Below are positions 51,460 through 60,357 of a DNA stretch of 64,000 nt, one piece after another (positions within the stretch are counted from its first letter, which is position 1; each line of letters opens with the position of its first letter). The DNA comes from Limnocylindrus sp040397235 (GTDB lineage Bacteria > Chloroflexota > Limnocylindria > Limnocylindrales > Limnocylindraceae), in assembly GCA_040397235.1 (NCBI GenBank), contig JBBAWH010000002.1, forward strand, positions 124,001-188,000. The letters run 5' to 3'. The translations under genes and the position numbers were made by a program. The notes under the pieces are model-generated. The model saw only the letters and a program-made list of their open reading frames with translations, made no database searches and was not told the origin of the DNA.

Positions 51460-51550
51460 TCCCATCTCCAACAAAGAGAGCGCTAATGCTCGAGGCGCAT
51501 CATGAGGGGGAACGAGGCAAATGCCCTCGGGATATGGGAAGGAGCCATGT

Positions 51551-52297
51551 ATGGCACGAACCGTAAAGCTAGCCCCAACGGAGCGGTCGACCCCGAAGGC
51601 GAAACAGGTCGTTTCGCCGTCGCGTTTCGGCCACATTCGCAACAGCCTTCCGGCCATCTTTGGTGCAGCTGCCCTTGTGGCTGCTGGCGCCCTCGCCGGC
51701 ACTGCGCTCGCACACGAGGAGATCAACGGCCGCGACGGCCGCCATCCTGGCCCAGCCATGGAAGCGCGCATGACCATGCATCGTGATGATGGCGGGCAGC
51801 ATAACGCGGGTAAGCCGAAGGCCAGAGTTGGTCTCGCGGGAACAGTTACAAGTGTGAGATCCACCGCACTCTCGATCACCCTTGCGAACGGCACGTCGAA
51901 GACGTTCGCACTTGATGCCATGAGCCAGTACTTCACACAGACAACGGGAACCGCCGCTGATGTGACGGTCGGCTCCTATGTACTTGTTGATGGTGGGATG
52001 CCTGCAGGTAGTGCAGCGGTTACCGCTAAAGGCATCGCTGTGCTGACGAGCGGCCGTACCGATGTGCGCCTGCACCTTGGTCACCCTGCAAAGGTCACCG
52101 CAGTAAACGGCAACACGCTCACCCTAGAGGTGGTCAAGCGGCACGGAACCAAGACGGTCACGGTCACCATCGGTGCCAACACGTCGATCAGCAAGATCAC
52201 AACTGCAACGAACGCTGACCTCACAGTTGACAGCAACGTGATTGTGGGTCTCGGCCGAGAGGCGGCAGCTGCCAAGTTGGTGCTCATCATTCGATAA
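51551..52297 (+). CDS. Exported DUF5666-like protein
   Basis: 248 residues. A long basic N-terminus precedes a hydrophobic signal/anchor (AIFGAAALVAAGALAGTALA), a His/Asp/Arg-rich linker, and two repeated small beta-barrel units (GLAGTVTSVRSTALSITLANG and HPAKVTAVNGNTLTLEVVK), the pattern of DUF5666/OB-like repeats. Probably envelope-located. GGAAGGAG precedes ATG. Confidence 0.65.
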   Translation: MARTVKLAPTERSTPKAKQVVSPSRFGHIRNSLPAIFGAAALVAAGALAGTALAHEEINGRDGRHPGPAMEARMTMHRDDGGQHNAGKPKARVGLAGTVTSVRSTALSITLANGTSKTFALDAMSQYFTQTTGTAADVTVGSYVLVDGGMPAGSAAVTAKGIAVLTSGRTDVRLHLGHPAKVTAVNGNTLTLEVVKRHGTKTVTVTIGANTSISKITTATNADLTVDSNVIVGLGREAAAAKLVLIIR

Positions 52298-52320
52298 CGT
52301 ACGCACCAAGAACTCGCAAG

Positions 52321-52354
52321 ACGCCGCTGGTAGTCCTCCTGCCAGCGGCGTTTC
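52321..52354. terminator. Convergent (bidirectional) intrinsic terminator
   Basis: ACGCCGCTGG and CCAGCGGCGT form a perfect 10-bp stem with an 11-base loop, followed by TTCT on the plus strand and preceded by AAG (read CTT on the minus strand). It lies between the exported protein gene and the end of the convergent terC gene. Confidence 0.75.
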
Positions 52355-52379
52355 TGCGCCGGCCGACAGAACCTTGGGC

Positions 52380-53330
52380 TTAGCGCCTCCCTTTTGCGGA
52401 AGCAACGGGTCGAAGCAGCGAGAGTAGAACCGATCCACCGAGAATGAGCACGACAATTCCTAGGCTCAGCGTTGGATCAATATGCACATCAATCGCTGGC
52501 ACTAGTGCGTGCACGATCGGCAGGGCCATCTTTGCACCAATGAAGATCAGCACCCAGGCAAGTCCAGAAGAGAGGTAGTGGAAGCGATCCTTGGCATCGG
52601 CGAGCAGGAAGTAGAGCGAGCGCAGCCCCAGAATCGCAAACGCGTTTGAAGTAAAGACCACAAACGGATCCTTGGTAATGCCGAAGATTGCGGGAATTGA
52701 GTCTACGGCGAAGATCAGGTCAATGATGCCGATAACGACGATTGCCAAGAAGAGCGGAGTCCACATCAGCTTGCTGCCATGGCGAACTCTGAACTGGTCC
52801 GAATCGAAATCAGTGCTGACATGCACGAAGCGACGGGCAAAGCGAATCGCCCCAGGCTCACCGTCACCCATCACGTGTCCACCACTGCGGAGCATCTGGA
52901 TTCCGGTGAAGAGTAGGAAGACCCCAAACCCGTAGAGCACCACCTCGAAGCGCTCAACAAGCGCGGAGCCGACGAGGATCATGCCGAAGCGCATGATGAG
53001 CGACATGATGATCCCGAAGATGAGCGCCTTCTGCTGGAGGCGCTTCGGGGTCTTGAGGGCGGCAAAGATCATCGTGAAGACAAACACATTGTCAATGGAG
53101 AGGGAATACTCAATCAGGTAGCCGGTGAAGAATTCGGTGCTGGTCTGTGCGCTCTTCTCAAACCACACAAAGAGCCCAAACACGATCGCCGACGCCACCC
53201 AGATGGCCGTGAAGAGCAGCGCCTCTTTTGGAGGGACGACATGTGAGCCCTTACGGCGCAGCCAGAAGAGGTCAACAAATAGGGCGAACCCGACGAAGGC
53301 AACGAAGAGGGTCAGCAGCAGTGCGTCCAA
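52380..53330 (-). CDS. TerC-family integral membrane protein
   Basis: 316 residues, about nine helices. Typical acidic intramembrane motifs are present: YLIEYSLSIDNVFVFTMIF and IIDLIFAVDSIPAIFGIT. TerC proteins are linked to metal (Mn) export and tellurite resistance. TTG start with GGAGGAACC upstream. A TATCAT -10 at 53372-53377 leaves a leader of only about 35 bases, so a yybP-ykoY-type Mn riboswitch, common before terC genes, is absent. Confidence 0.9.
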   Translation of the reverse strand: MDALLLTLFVAFVGFALFVDLFWLRRKGSHVVPPKEALLFTAIWVASAIVFGLFVWFEKSAQTSTEFFTGYLIEYSLSIDNVFVFTMIFAALKTPKRLQQKALIFGIIMSLIMRFGMILVGSALVERFEVVLYGFGVFLLFTGIQMLRSGGHVMGDGEPGAIRFARRFVHVSTDFDSDQFRVRHGSKLMWTPLFLAIVVIGIIDLIFAVDSIPAIFGITKDPFVVFTSNAFAILGLRSLYFLLADAKDRFHYLSSGLAWVLIFIGAKMALPIVHALVPAIDVHIDPTLSLGIVVLILGGSVLLSLLRPVASAKGRR

Positions 53331-53371
53331 GGTTCCTCCATCGTTGACGAGGCGTGCGACTCAGCTCGCTA

Positions 53372-53377
53372 ATGATA
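53372..53377 (-). promoter_or_regulatory. -10 element of the terC gene inside a small palindrome
   Basis: Minus strand CGCTA-TCAT-TAGCG includes TATCAT; transcription would begin about 35 bases before the TTG start. Confidence 0.4.
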
Positions 53378-53408
53378 GCGGAGGGGGGGTTAGTGAGCCC
53401 GTCTGTGG

Positions 53409-54011
53409 TTAGGCTCGAACGAGGCCGCCGTTGGTGGTGTCGAGCGTGTAGGAGCGTGCGCAGGCGCCGCAGCTGAGCGCGGCCCCCTCGTTGGGCAGTC
53501 GAGTGCCGCAGTCGCACACCCAGCCGATGCGCCTGGCTGGGCTGCCGACCATGAGGGCGCGCGGCGGAACGCTGCGTGAGGCGACCCCGCCCGCCCCGAC
53601 CATGCAGTAGTCGCCCAGGGTGATCCCGGCCACGATCACGGCGCCAGCGCCAATCGAGGCGCCGTCACCCACGTGGATCGGGCTCACCATCCAGTCACTG
53701 GCGGCGGCAAGTCCGCCGTCAGGCGTTTGGGCGCGCGGGAAACGGTCGTTGGTGAGGATTGCGTTGGGGCCAATGAAGACGCCGTTGCCGGCGGTGACCC
53801 CGTGATAGACAAGCGCAAGGTTCTGCACCTTGCAGCGGTCACCAAGCACAACGTCGGCATCGATGAATGCGCCGCGCCCAATGATGCAGTCGGCACCGAT
53901 CTTGGCGCCACGTCGCACGACAGCGCCACCCCACACCTTGCTGCGCGCGCCAATAGTCACACCATCTTCAACGATTGCTGTCGGGTCGATGAACGCCGTC
54001 GGATCAATCAT
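53409..54011 (-). CDS. wbpD: Left-handed beta-helix N-acetyltransferase (WbpD-like) with Zn-ribbon tail
   Basis: 200 residues. Hexapeptide repeats (IGARSKVWGGAVVRRGAKIG, IDADVVLGDRCKVQNLAL) build a left-handed beta-helix like UDP-GlcNAc3N acyltransferases WbpD/WlbB. The last 45 residues carry CDCG and CGAC, a small Zn-ribbon. It would acetylate the 3-amino group made by the aminotransferase encoded upstream. ATG overlaps the dehydrogenase stop. Confidence 0.85.
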   Translation of the reverse strand: MIDPTAFIDPTAIVEDGVTIGARSKVWGGAVVRRGAKIGADCIIGRGAFIDADVVLGDRCKVQNLALVYHGVTAGNGVFIGPNAILTNDRFPRAQTPDGGLAAASDWMVSPIHVGDGASIGAGAVIVAGITLGDYCMVGAGGVASRSVPPRALMVGSPARRIGWVCDCGTRLPNEGAALSCGACARSYTLDTTNGGLVRA

Positions 54012-55417
54012 TGGGCGGCGACCCCGTTAGGCCGACCGAAGCCGATGCGCTTGGCGCCAGCTGGCAGCGTTGCGCCAGCGCAGGCGTTGCGCCCGTCAAT
54101 CAGCACCTTGAGTCCTGGGAAGAGCGTGGCGAAATCCATCGTGCGATACGCGGCGTCGGCGGTCGCAACCACCACGGCGGTGACCTGCGCATTCTCGGTG
54201 CCGTCCCACGGCGTCATCTTCAGCGCCGCAACATCGTCACTAGAGAGGAGTGGGTCGGCACCAAGAACGGTTGCACCACGTGCGCGCAGCACGTCGGCCA
54301 TCAGTGGTCCGCGCGCATGCGCCAGCTCGCGCACACCTTCACGATAGGTGAGTCCGAGCACCGCGATGGTTGCGCCGGTGAGCGCACCAGCGGTGGCAGC
54401 AATCGCATCTGCGGCGCGCTCCACCTGCCCGTCGTTGACGGCACGTGCGGTCTTGATCACTTCTAGGTCACCATCGGTCGAGAGGATCATGCGCGGATAG
54501 ACCGGGATGCAGTGCCCGCCAACACCGATGCCGGGCTCGTGAATGTGTGAGTAGGGCTGTGAGTTTGCGGCGCGAATCACTTCGGAGAGATCAATGCCGT
54601 GTCGATCGGCGACGCGAGCGAACTCGTTGGCGAGGGCGATGTTCACGTCGCGATAGGTGGTCTCGGCGAGCTTCGCCATCTCGGCGGCTTCGAGCGTTTG
54701 CATCTGTGCGATCGGTGCGTCAAGCACGCTCTCGTAGAAGGCGGTCGCGCGCGCCAGGCTTGGTGCGTCGGTGCCGCCAACGAGCTTCGGATAGGCGGCG
54801 AGGTTGCGGAACGTTTGGCCGGTGAGCACGCGCTCTGGCGAGAAGCAGCCGAACACTTTTGCGCCACTCTTGGTGGCAACCGTTGCGACGAGTTCGCGCG
54901 TGGTGCCGATCGGCACCGTTGTCTCAAGAATGACGAGCAGGTCGTCGTGCGCACCGGCAATCAGCGTCTCCGTGGCACCAACGAGCGCCTTGTCGGCGAT
55001 GCTGCCATCGTCGCGCACCAGAACGGGCACGACGACGAGTGCAACGTCGGCATCGCGCACGGCGGCAGGGCCGTCGATGGTGGCGCGCAGTCGGCCAGAG
55101 CCAATATGCTCGGCGAGGAGCTCTGGAAGGTTCGGCTCGCCGCCCCACGGTGCAACGCCTGAATTAATGGTGTCGACCAGGGCCTGATTGATATCAACGG
55201 CGTGCACGCGCCACCCGTGGGAGGCGAACTGCAGGGCGAGCGGCAGGCCGATCTTGCCGGAGCCGATCACGGCGATGGTGCCGACGGTGCCAGGCGCGCC
55301 GACCCACGGCTTCGCGGTGACGGGGGTGCCGTGGGTGCAGGGGTGTGGCTCAGCGGTAAAGGAGCCACCGAGCATGGACGTTGCTCGACCGAGTGGATCT
55401 GTGGTGCGTGCGCTCAT
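54008..55417 (-). CDS. wbpA: UDP-N-acetylhexosamine 6-dehydrogenase (WbpA/WecC-like)
   Basis: 469 residues. After a 45-residue extension comes the NAD Rossmann motif TIAVIGSGKIGLPLALQFAS, then the SPERVLTGQ segment, KLAETTYRDVNIALANEFAR, catalytic cysteine in GIGVGGHCIPVYP, and the C-terminal UDP-binding domain (LGLTYREGVRELAHARGP). It oxidises C6 of UDP-GlcNAc to the uronate. GGAGGG precedes ATG 55417; the long ORF upstream is spurious. Part of the five-gene uronate set. Confidence 0.9.
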   Translation of the reverse strand: MSARTTDPLGRATSMLGGSFTAEPHPCTHGTPVTAKPWVGAPGTVGTIAVIGSGKIGLPLALQFASHGWRVHAVDINQALVDTINSGVAPWGGEPNLPELLAEHIGSGRLRATIDGPAAVRDADVALVVVPVLVRDDGSIADKALVGATETLIAGAHDDLLVILETTVPIGTTRELVATVATKSGAKVFGCFSPERVLTGQTFRNLAAYPKLVGGTDAPSLARATAFYESVLDAPIAQMQTLEAAEMAKLAETTYRDVNIALANEFARVADRHGIDLSEVIRAANSQPYSHIHEPGIGVGGHCIPVYPRMILSTDGDLEVIKTARAVNDGQVERAADAIAATAGALTGATIAVLGLTYREGVRELAHARGPLMADVLRARGATVLGADPLLSSDDVAALKMTPWDGTENAQVTAVVVATADAAYRTMDFATLFPGLKVLIDGRNACAGATLPAGAKRIGFGRPNGVAAQ

Positions 55418-55446
55418 CAGCCCTCCTTGCTCCCTTGGAGGGGATG

Positions 55447-56460
55447 CTACACCGCGGCGATCGCCTCGAGCTTCGGCCGCACAGGGATGCCGCCGCCACG
55501 CGCAGACTCGAGAACGGCGTCGGCGAGGATCACGGCACGCGCGCCGTCGTGGATGGTGACAGCAGGCTTCGCCTCGCCACGTGCGGCGGCGAGGAAGGCG
55601 CGTAGCTCCAGCGCCAGCGGCTCTTGCCGTGCGGCGGGGAGGTCGGCGGTGCGACCAGGCTGCACGGGGGCGAACCCATCGAGCATCGCACTCGAGTTCG
55701 GGTCGGCGCTGGTGAAGGAGACGGTGCGCTGCAGCAGGCTCACGTCGTAGGCACCAGCGCTCGTCGTTACCAGGAGCTGTCGTCGCTTGGCAGGGGCGAG
55801 CCATGAGGCGCGAATGCGCGCCACCGCGCCGCCCGGGAAGGTGAAGAGCGCCTCGGCGAAATCTTCTCGTCCCTCAATCAGTCTTGAGCCGGCAACGGCG
55901 GTAACCGATAGTGGCGAGCTGCCCGCAATAGCGCAGGCGAGATCAATGTCATGGACCATCAGGTCGCGCACCACGCCAACGTCGCTGATGCGCTCGGGGA
56001 GGGGGCTCTCGCGCATCGCCTCGATGGCGTAGAGCGCTTCGCCTGTGCTCCCACGCATCTGCTCAAAGAGTCGGGTGACGGCGGGATTGAAGCGCTCCAC
56101 ATGGCCGACCTGCACGATCGCGCCTGCAGCGATTGCGCGCGCAACGAGGTCGAGCGCCTGGGCCGAGTCAGCAGCGAGTGGCTTCTCGACCAGAATCGGA
56201 ATCTTGCGCTCGATGGCGCGAATCACCAGTGCGGCGTGGAAGCGTGTAGGCGCAGCGATGATTGCCGCCTCAAGGCCCGGATGGTCAAGCAACTCTGCGG
56301 CATCGACGTAGGCGGTCGCGGAAGGGGCAACAGCCAGCGCAGCGTCGCGCGCTGCATCAACGGGATCGCTAATTGCCACGATCTCGGCGTCGGGGAGTGT
56401 GGCGAGTACGCGCAGATGGTTGCGCCCCATGACGCCGAGGCCGATCAGGCCAACCTTCAT
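55447..56460 (-). CDS. wbpB: Gfo/Idh/MocA-family 3-dehydrogenase (WbpB-like)
   Basis: 337 residues: N-terminal Rossmann (VGLIGLGVMGRNHLRVL), EKP motif (ILVEKPLAADS), and catalytic region VRDLMVHDIDLACAI with the H-D pair typical of the family. In the Wbp route it oxidises C3 of UDP-GlcNAcA before transamination. ATG at 56460 overlaps the aminotransferase stop (ATGA); ATG at 56469 is an alternative. Confidence 0.85.
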   Translation of the reverse strand: MKVGLIGLGVMGRNHLRVLATLPDAEIVAISDPVDAARDAALAVAPSATAYVDAAELLDHPGLEAAIIAAPTRFHAALVIRAIERKIPILVEKPLAADSAQALDLVARAIAAGAIVQVGHVERFNPAVTRLFEQMRGSTGEALYAIEAMRESPLPERISDVGVVRDLMVHDIDLACAIAGSSPLSVTAVAGSRLIEGREDFAEALFTFPGGAVARIRASWLAPAKRRQLLVTTSAGAYDVSLLQRTVSFTSADPNSSAMLDGFAPVQPGRTADLPAARQEPLALELRAFLAAARGEAKPAVTIHDGARAVILADAVLESARGGGIPVRPKLEAIAAV

Positions 56461-57578
56461 GCGGGCCATGCACTCCCGCCGTGGCGCTCCACGGCGCGTC
56501 GGAGTGAGGCGGCGACCTCCTCTTGTTCTGCAGCTGTCATTGCAGCAAACATCGGCAGTGAGAGGCAACCCATTGCCAGCGCATCAGTTACCGGCAGCGC
56601 AACACCAAGACCGCGCTCCTTAATGTACGGCTGCTCGCTCACTGGAATTGGGTAGTAGACGCCGGTGCCGATCCCATCGTTGGCAAGATCTTTCACGATC
56701 TCATCGCGCGCTGGGCCAACATGCACGGTGTACTGGTGATAGACGTGCAAGTTTCCTGCGGGTGTTCTCTGTCGAACGATCGGCGCGCCAGCAAGCAGCG
56801 CGTCGTAGCGCGCCGCAGCGGTGACACGCGCCGCAGTGAACTGATCAAGCTTGCCGAGCTGCACCGTGCCGATTGCAGCGGCGATGTCGGTCATGCGGTA
56901 ATTCGTCCCGAGCATCTCGTGCAGGTAGCGCACCTTTGCCCCTTGGCTGCGGAAGGCGCGCAGCCACTCGTTGAGCGTGTCGTCGTTAGTGGTGATCATG
57001 CCCCCCTCGCCACTGGTGATGTTCTTGGTGGCGTAAAGCGAGAAAGCACCAACGCCAAAGGAGCCGGCCTGCTTGCCGTTCTGTGTCGCGCCGACCGCCT
57101 GGCAGGCGTCTTCAATCATCGCGAGGTTGTGCTTGACGGCGAGTGCGCCAAGGGCATCCATGTCGGCAATGAGGCCGAAGAGGTGCACGGGCATCAGCGC
57201 CTTCGTCTTTGGCGTGATTGCCGCCGCAGCCGCGGCGGGATCCATCAGCCAGGTAACCGGATCGATGTCAACGAATCGTGGCGTGGCACCAGCGCGCAAG
57301 ATCGATGCCGCGGTGGCACTAAAGGTGTGGCCTACGGTAATGACCTCGTCGCCAGCCTTAATACCGAGCCCCTGAATGATCGCCTCTTCGGCGAGGGTGC
57401 CGTTCGCCACGGCGATCGCATGCTTCACGCCAACCATCTCGGCGAAGCGGCGCTCGAACTCGGCGACACGTGGACCCTGCGCGAGGGCGCCCGACATGAT
57501 CGCTTCGGCGGCGGCGTCGGCCTCCTCGCGACCCACGGCGGGGCGGGTGATCGGAATGCGAATCTGCGGTGTACTCAT
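56457..57578 (-). CDS. wbpE: DegT/DnrJ/EryC1-family sugar aminotransferase (WbpE-like)
   Basis: 373 residues, PLP-dependent. Substrate-binding start PITRPAVGREEADAA, IEDACQAVGA, and the PLP lysine in SLYATKNITSGEGGMI, then RMTDIAAAIG. It would aminate the C3 ketone. It has its own TACGCT -10 with a seven-base gap, yet lies 13 bases after the epimerase gene on the same strand. Confidence 0.9.
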   Translation of the reverse strand: MSTPQIRIPITRPAVGREEADAAAEAIMSGALAQGPRVAEFERRFAEMVGVKHAIAVANGTLAEEAIIQGLGIKAGDEVITVGHTFSATAASILRAGATPRFVDIDPVTWLMDPAAAAAAITPKTKALMPVHLFGLIADMDALGALAVKHNLAMIEDACQAVGATQNGKQAGSFGVGAFSLYATKNITSGEGGMITTNDDTLNEWLRAFRSQGAKVRYLHEMLGTNYRMTDIAAAIGTVQLGKLDQFTAARVTAAARYDALLAGAPIVRQRTPAGNLHVYHQYTVHVGPARDEIVKDLANDGIGTGVYYPIPVSEQPYIKERGLGVALPVTDALAMGCLSLPMFAAMTAAEQEEVAASLRRAVERHGGSAWPA

Positions 57579-57585
57579 TGTGGAG

Positions 57586-57591
57586 AGCGTA
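57586..57591 (-). promoter_or_regulatory. -10 element of the aminotransferase gene
   Basis: TACGCT on the minus strand, seven bases before ATG 57578, adjacent to the epimerase stop codon. Confidence 0.45.
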
Positions 57592-58710
57592 TCAGCGCGC
57601 GAAGCGGCGCGCGATCAGAGCGGCTCGGATCGCCTCAGCGGCGCCCCCCGCGGGCAGGGGTCGGGATGCTCGCGCGGCGATCGCCGCGGCACCTGTCGCA
57701 GCCCCAACCGTTGCGAGGGCGGCAGCAATACGCCCCGCATCAACACCTATAAGGAGTGACGGGCCAGCCGGATGCAGCAGCTCTGGCCACTCCGTGGCGT
57801 CACGCAAGATCAGCGTTGGGGTGTTGAGCCAAACCGCCTCGCGCTGCAGCCCACCAGAGTCGGTGAGGACCGCTGCCGCATGTGCAGTGAGTGCAAGCGA
57901 AGCGAGATAGCCGACAGGCGGCACCAGTTCCACGCCATCGGGAACGTCAATACCATGGGCAGCGATCGCAGCACTGGTTCCAGGGTGTGCCGCAAAGAGC
58001 ACCGGCACGCCAAGATGCTCTGCAGAGAATCGCAACACATCAAGCGCAGCGCGCAACCGTGTCGCCTCGCGCACATCAGCGCGGTGCAGGGTGGCGTACG
58101 CAAAGCCACCGGACGTTAGTGATCGGCCGATATGCAGTGCGGCAGCATCAAGGGCAGCAGTGCCGCGCGCTATCGGCGCGAGTCGCGCCACGAGGTCGGC
58201 CATCAGGTCGCCGACGACCACGTTCCCGTCCGTGAGCCCTTCACCGCGCAACGCTTGCACTGCGGTATCACTCGTGCAGAGTCGCAGCGATGCGATCTTG
58301 TCGACCGCAATGCGATTGCGCTCTTCGGGCATTGTCTCGTCACCAGAGCGTACCCCTGCCTCAACATGCACGATGGCAATCCCGCGAGCGTGTGTAGCGA
58401 GCGCACCAGCAAGAGTGGAGTCGGTATCTCCAAAGACGAGCACGGCGTCAGGGCGCATCTGCGCAAGAGCCGCGTCAAGTGCACGCACCATTGCATCAAG
58501 CCGCTCGACGCCGTGCAGATCTCCCGGCTCGGGCAGGAGGAGGTCTGGGGGCGCCATCCCAAGGTCGCGGTAGATCTGGCCTGCAAGCAGCTCGTCGTGG
58601 TGTTGGGCGGTATCAACAACAAACGGCTCGATGGGCGCCGTGAGGTGCGGGCGAAGGGCGGCAAGCTTGATGAGTTGGGGGCGCGTTCCAACGATCGCCG
58701 TGATGCGCAT
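57592..58710 (-). CDS. wbpI: UDP-N-acetylglucosamine 2-epimerase family (WecB/WbpI-like)
   Basis: 372 residues with the family pattern: GTRPQLIKLAAL, TAQHHDELL, VFGDTDSTLAGALA, HVEAGVRSGD, MPEERNRIAVD, TDSGGLQREA. With the four genes downstream it fits WbpI, which inverts C2 of UDP-GlcNAc3NAcA, better than plain WecB. AAGGAGGGG precedes ATG. First gene of the cluster. Confidence 0.9.
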   Translation of the reverse strand: MRITAIVGTRPQLIKLAALRPHLTAPIEPFVVDTAQHHDELLAGQIYRDLGMAPPDLLLPEPGDLHGVERLDAMVRALDAALAQMRPDAVLVFGDTDSTLAGALATHARGIAIVHVEAGVRSGDETMPEERNRIAVDKIASLRLCTSDTAVQALRGEGLTDGNVVVGDLMADLVARLAPIARGTAALDAAALHIGRSLTSGGFAYATLHRADVREATRLRAALDVLRFSAEHLGVPVLFAAHPGTSAAIAAHGIDVPDGVELVPPVGYLASLALTAHAAAVLTDSGGLQREAVWLNTPTLILRDATEWPELLHPAGPSLLIGVDAGRIAAALATVGAATGAAAIAARASRPLPAGGAAEAIRAALIARRFAR

Positions 58711-58747
58711 AACCCCTCCTTACCCTTGGCGCCCGTGTGTGCTGCGA

Positions 58748-58753
58748 TAGACT
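58748..58753 (+). promoter_or_regulatory. -10 element of the glycosyltransferase gene
   Basis: TAGACT is followed by six bases and ATG at 58760. In the 49-bp divergent gap the same bases read AGTCTA toward the epimerase gene. Confidence 0.5.
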
Positions 58754-58759
58754 CGCCGC

Positions 58760-60103
58760 ATGCCGAACCCCGCTCCGCACACCGTACCAAAGGGTGCCCC
58801 CCAGCCGAAGCGGCAGGTGGCGATGTTTGTTGCCAACAATATGGCGAGCGATCGCCGCGTGATCCGCGAGGCGGCAACGGTGGCCGCGGCCGGGTTCGCC
58901 GTCACCGTCCATGCCATTGCCCAGCGTCGCGAGAAGTTCCCCACAACCGAGCAGCACCCTGACGGATTCACCATCGTTCGCCATCGACTGGGATTGATTC
59001 CGCCCGTCCTGCCGATCCGCCCACGCCTTCTCGCCCTGCTGCTTCATCCGTTCTGGTGCGCACTTGCCGTTGTAGTCGCCGTGGCGCGAAAGGTGCGCCT
59101 CCCGCTCGCGGGCGCCGCACTTCTTGCTATTCGCTGGACCGCTTGGGCCACACTCGCAGCGCGAGCGGCGAGCTCCGCACAGATCCTGCATGCTCACGAT
59201 CTCTCGGGTGCGCTCCCAGCGCTCGCAACGCTGCGTTCGAATCCAGGTGCCGTGCTCCTCTATGACAGCCACGAGGTCTTCCTTGAGAGCGGCCGATGGG
59301 CGAAGAGCCCCGCGTTCATTCGGCGCATCCTCGCGAACCGCCTTGAGCAGCCCGCACTCCGACGCGCAGCGGCACTCATTGCGGTGAACCCTCAGGTTAT
59401 TGAAGAGCTGGGGAAGCGCTACGAGATTCCAGAGCGTCAGGTGGTGACGTACAACTGCCCGCCAGCATGGAACCCTGAACCGCGTGGCACAGAGTTGCGT
59501 ACCGCTATTGGCGTCGATGCGTCGGCACAGGTTCTCTTGTATCACGGTGGGTTCTCTGCGCATCGTGGACTTGAAGAGCTCCTCGTTGCGATTCGCGACC
59601 CACGTCTTACCGCAGTGCATCTGGTCTTCCTTGGCTACGGCCCGCTTGAAGGGATGCTGCGCGCCGCCGCTGCTGATCCAGCCCTTACCGGTCGTGTGCA
59701 TGTGCTGAAGGCGGTTGCACCTGATGTCTTGGATCGATGGGTCTCGGGCGCCGACGTTGGGATGTGCACCGTGCTGCCGAGCACCCTCAATCACCGCATC
59801 TCGACGCCGAACAAGCTCTTTGAATCGATTGGTGCTGGTGTGCCTGTTGTGGCCAGCAACTTTGCAACGATGCGTGACATTCTGCTTGGCGATCCTGATG
59901 GTCCGCTCGGTGCTGTCTGTGATCCGATCAGTCCACATGAGGTTGCCACCGCAATTCACTCGATCCTGAGCATGAGCCCAAGCGACCGCGCCGCTCTACG
60001 TAGCCGGTGCATTCGCGCCGCCGCGGCACGCTGGAACTGGGAGGTGCAGGCTGCGCGCCTGACAGAGCTCTACACATCGTTAGAAATCTCTGAGAAGAGA
60101 TGA
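58760..60103 (+). CDS. GT4-family glycosyltransferase
   Basis: 447 residues, GT-B fold. N-terminal domain starts VAMFVANNMASDRRVIREA with HAHDLSGALPALA and YDSHEVFLES; the C-terminal donor domain has LLYHGGFSAHRGLEELLVA and a final STPNKLFESIGAGVPVVASN carrying the usual E-x7-E-like nucleotide site. It probably transfers a sugar, possibly the diacetamido-uronate made by the divergent cluster, to an envelope polysaccharide. The stop overlaps a small frame. Confidence 0.85.
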   Translation: MPNPAPHTVPKGAPQPKRQVAMFVANNMASDRRVIREAATVAAAGFAVTVHAIAQRREKFPTTEQHPDGFTIVRHRLGLIPPVLPIRPRLLALLLHPFWCALAVVVAVARKVRLPLAGAALLAIRWTAWATLAARAASSAQILHAHDLSGALPALATLRSNPGAVLLYDSHEVFLESGRWAKSPAFIRRILANRLEQPALRRAAALIAVNPQVIEELGKRYEIPERQVVTYNCPPAWNPEPRGTELRTAIGVDASAQVLLYHGGFSAHRGLEELLVAIRDPRLTAVHLVFLGYGPLEGMLRAAAADPALTGRVHVLKAVAPDVLDRWVSGADVGMCTVLPSTLNHRISTPNKLFESIGAGVPVVASNFATMRDILLGDPDGPLGAVCDPISPHEVATAIHSILSMSPSDRAALRSRCIRAAAARWNWEVQAARLTELYTSLEISEKR

Positions 60104-60255
60104 GCAACAAGGAGCGCCGCCTCGTCATCGGCATGCTCAACGCCGCCGGGCAAGCCTTCGCGCACAAGGATCACGATGGGCGGCGCTCGGCCGCCGTGCT
60201 TGCGCAATGGATGGGGGTCAGGTCAAGCAGCCGTAGCGGCAGCATGGCAACCTGA
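60100..60255 (+). CDS. Short 51-residue frame, possibly a truncated gene
   Basis: ATG overlaps the glycosyltransferase stop (ATGA), then RRLVIGMLNAAGQAFAHKDH and a run of Ser/Arg before TGA. The start is faintly like the N-terminus of glycosyltransferases, and the following 60256-60357 stretch has no intact gene, so this may be the remnant of a second transferase that has been frameshifted and truncated. Alternatively a small real protein. Confidence 0.35.
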   Translation: MSNKERRLVIGMLNAAGQAFAHKDHDGRRSAAVLAQWMGVRSSSRSGSMAT

Positions 60256-60357
60256 CGATCAGCATTCGCTGCGATTAGACCCGTGTTGTCGGCTGGTTTA
60301 CCGGTACCAATCTCCCAGGAAACGCCGAGATGTCGGTCTCTCACAACGGCTGTTCGG

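Noticed and set aside
51460..51936. N-terminal extension of the VanY gene to 51936
   Set aside because: It is antisense to the signal and linker of the gene at 51551 and would place the signal peptide in the middle of the protein.
53331..53408. Mn-sensing yybP-ykoY riboswitch before terC
   Set aside because: The leader after the TATCAT -10 is only about 35 bases and shows none of the expected paired elements.
55418..55804. N-terminal extension of wbpA to 55804
   Set aside because: Arg-rich translation antisense-frame to wbpB; ATG 55417 has a good GGAGGG site.
58613..59959. 448-codon antisense frame spanning the wbpI-GT4 gap
   Set aside because: Runs antisense through most of the glycosyltransferase and across the divergent promoter region; product has no domain pattern.
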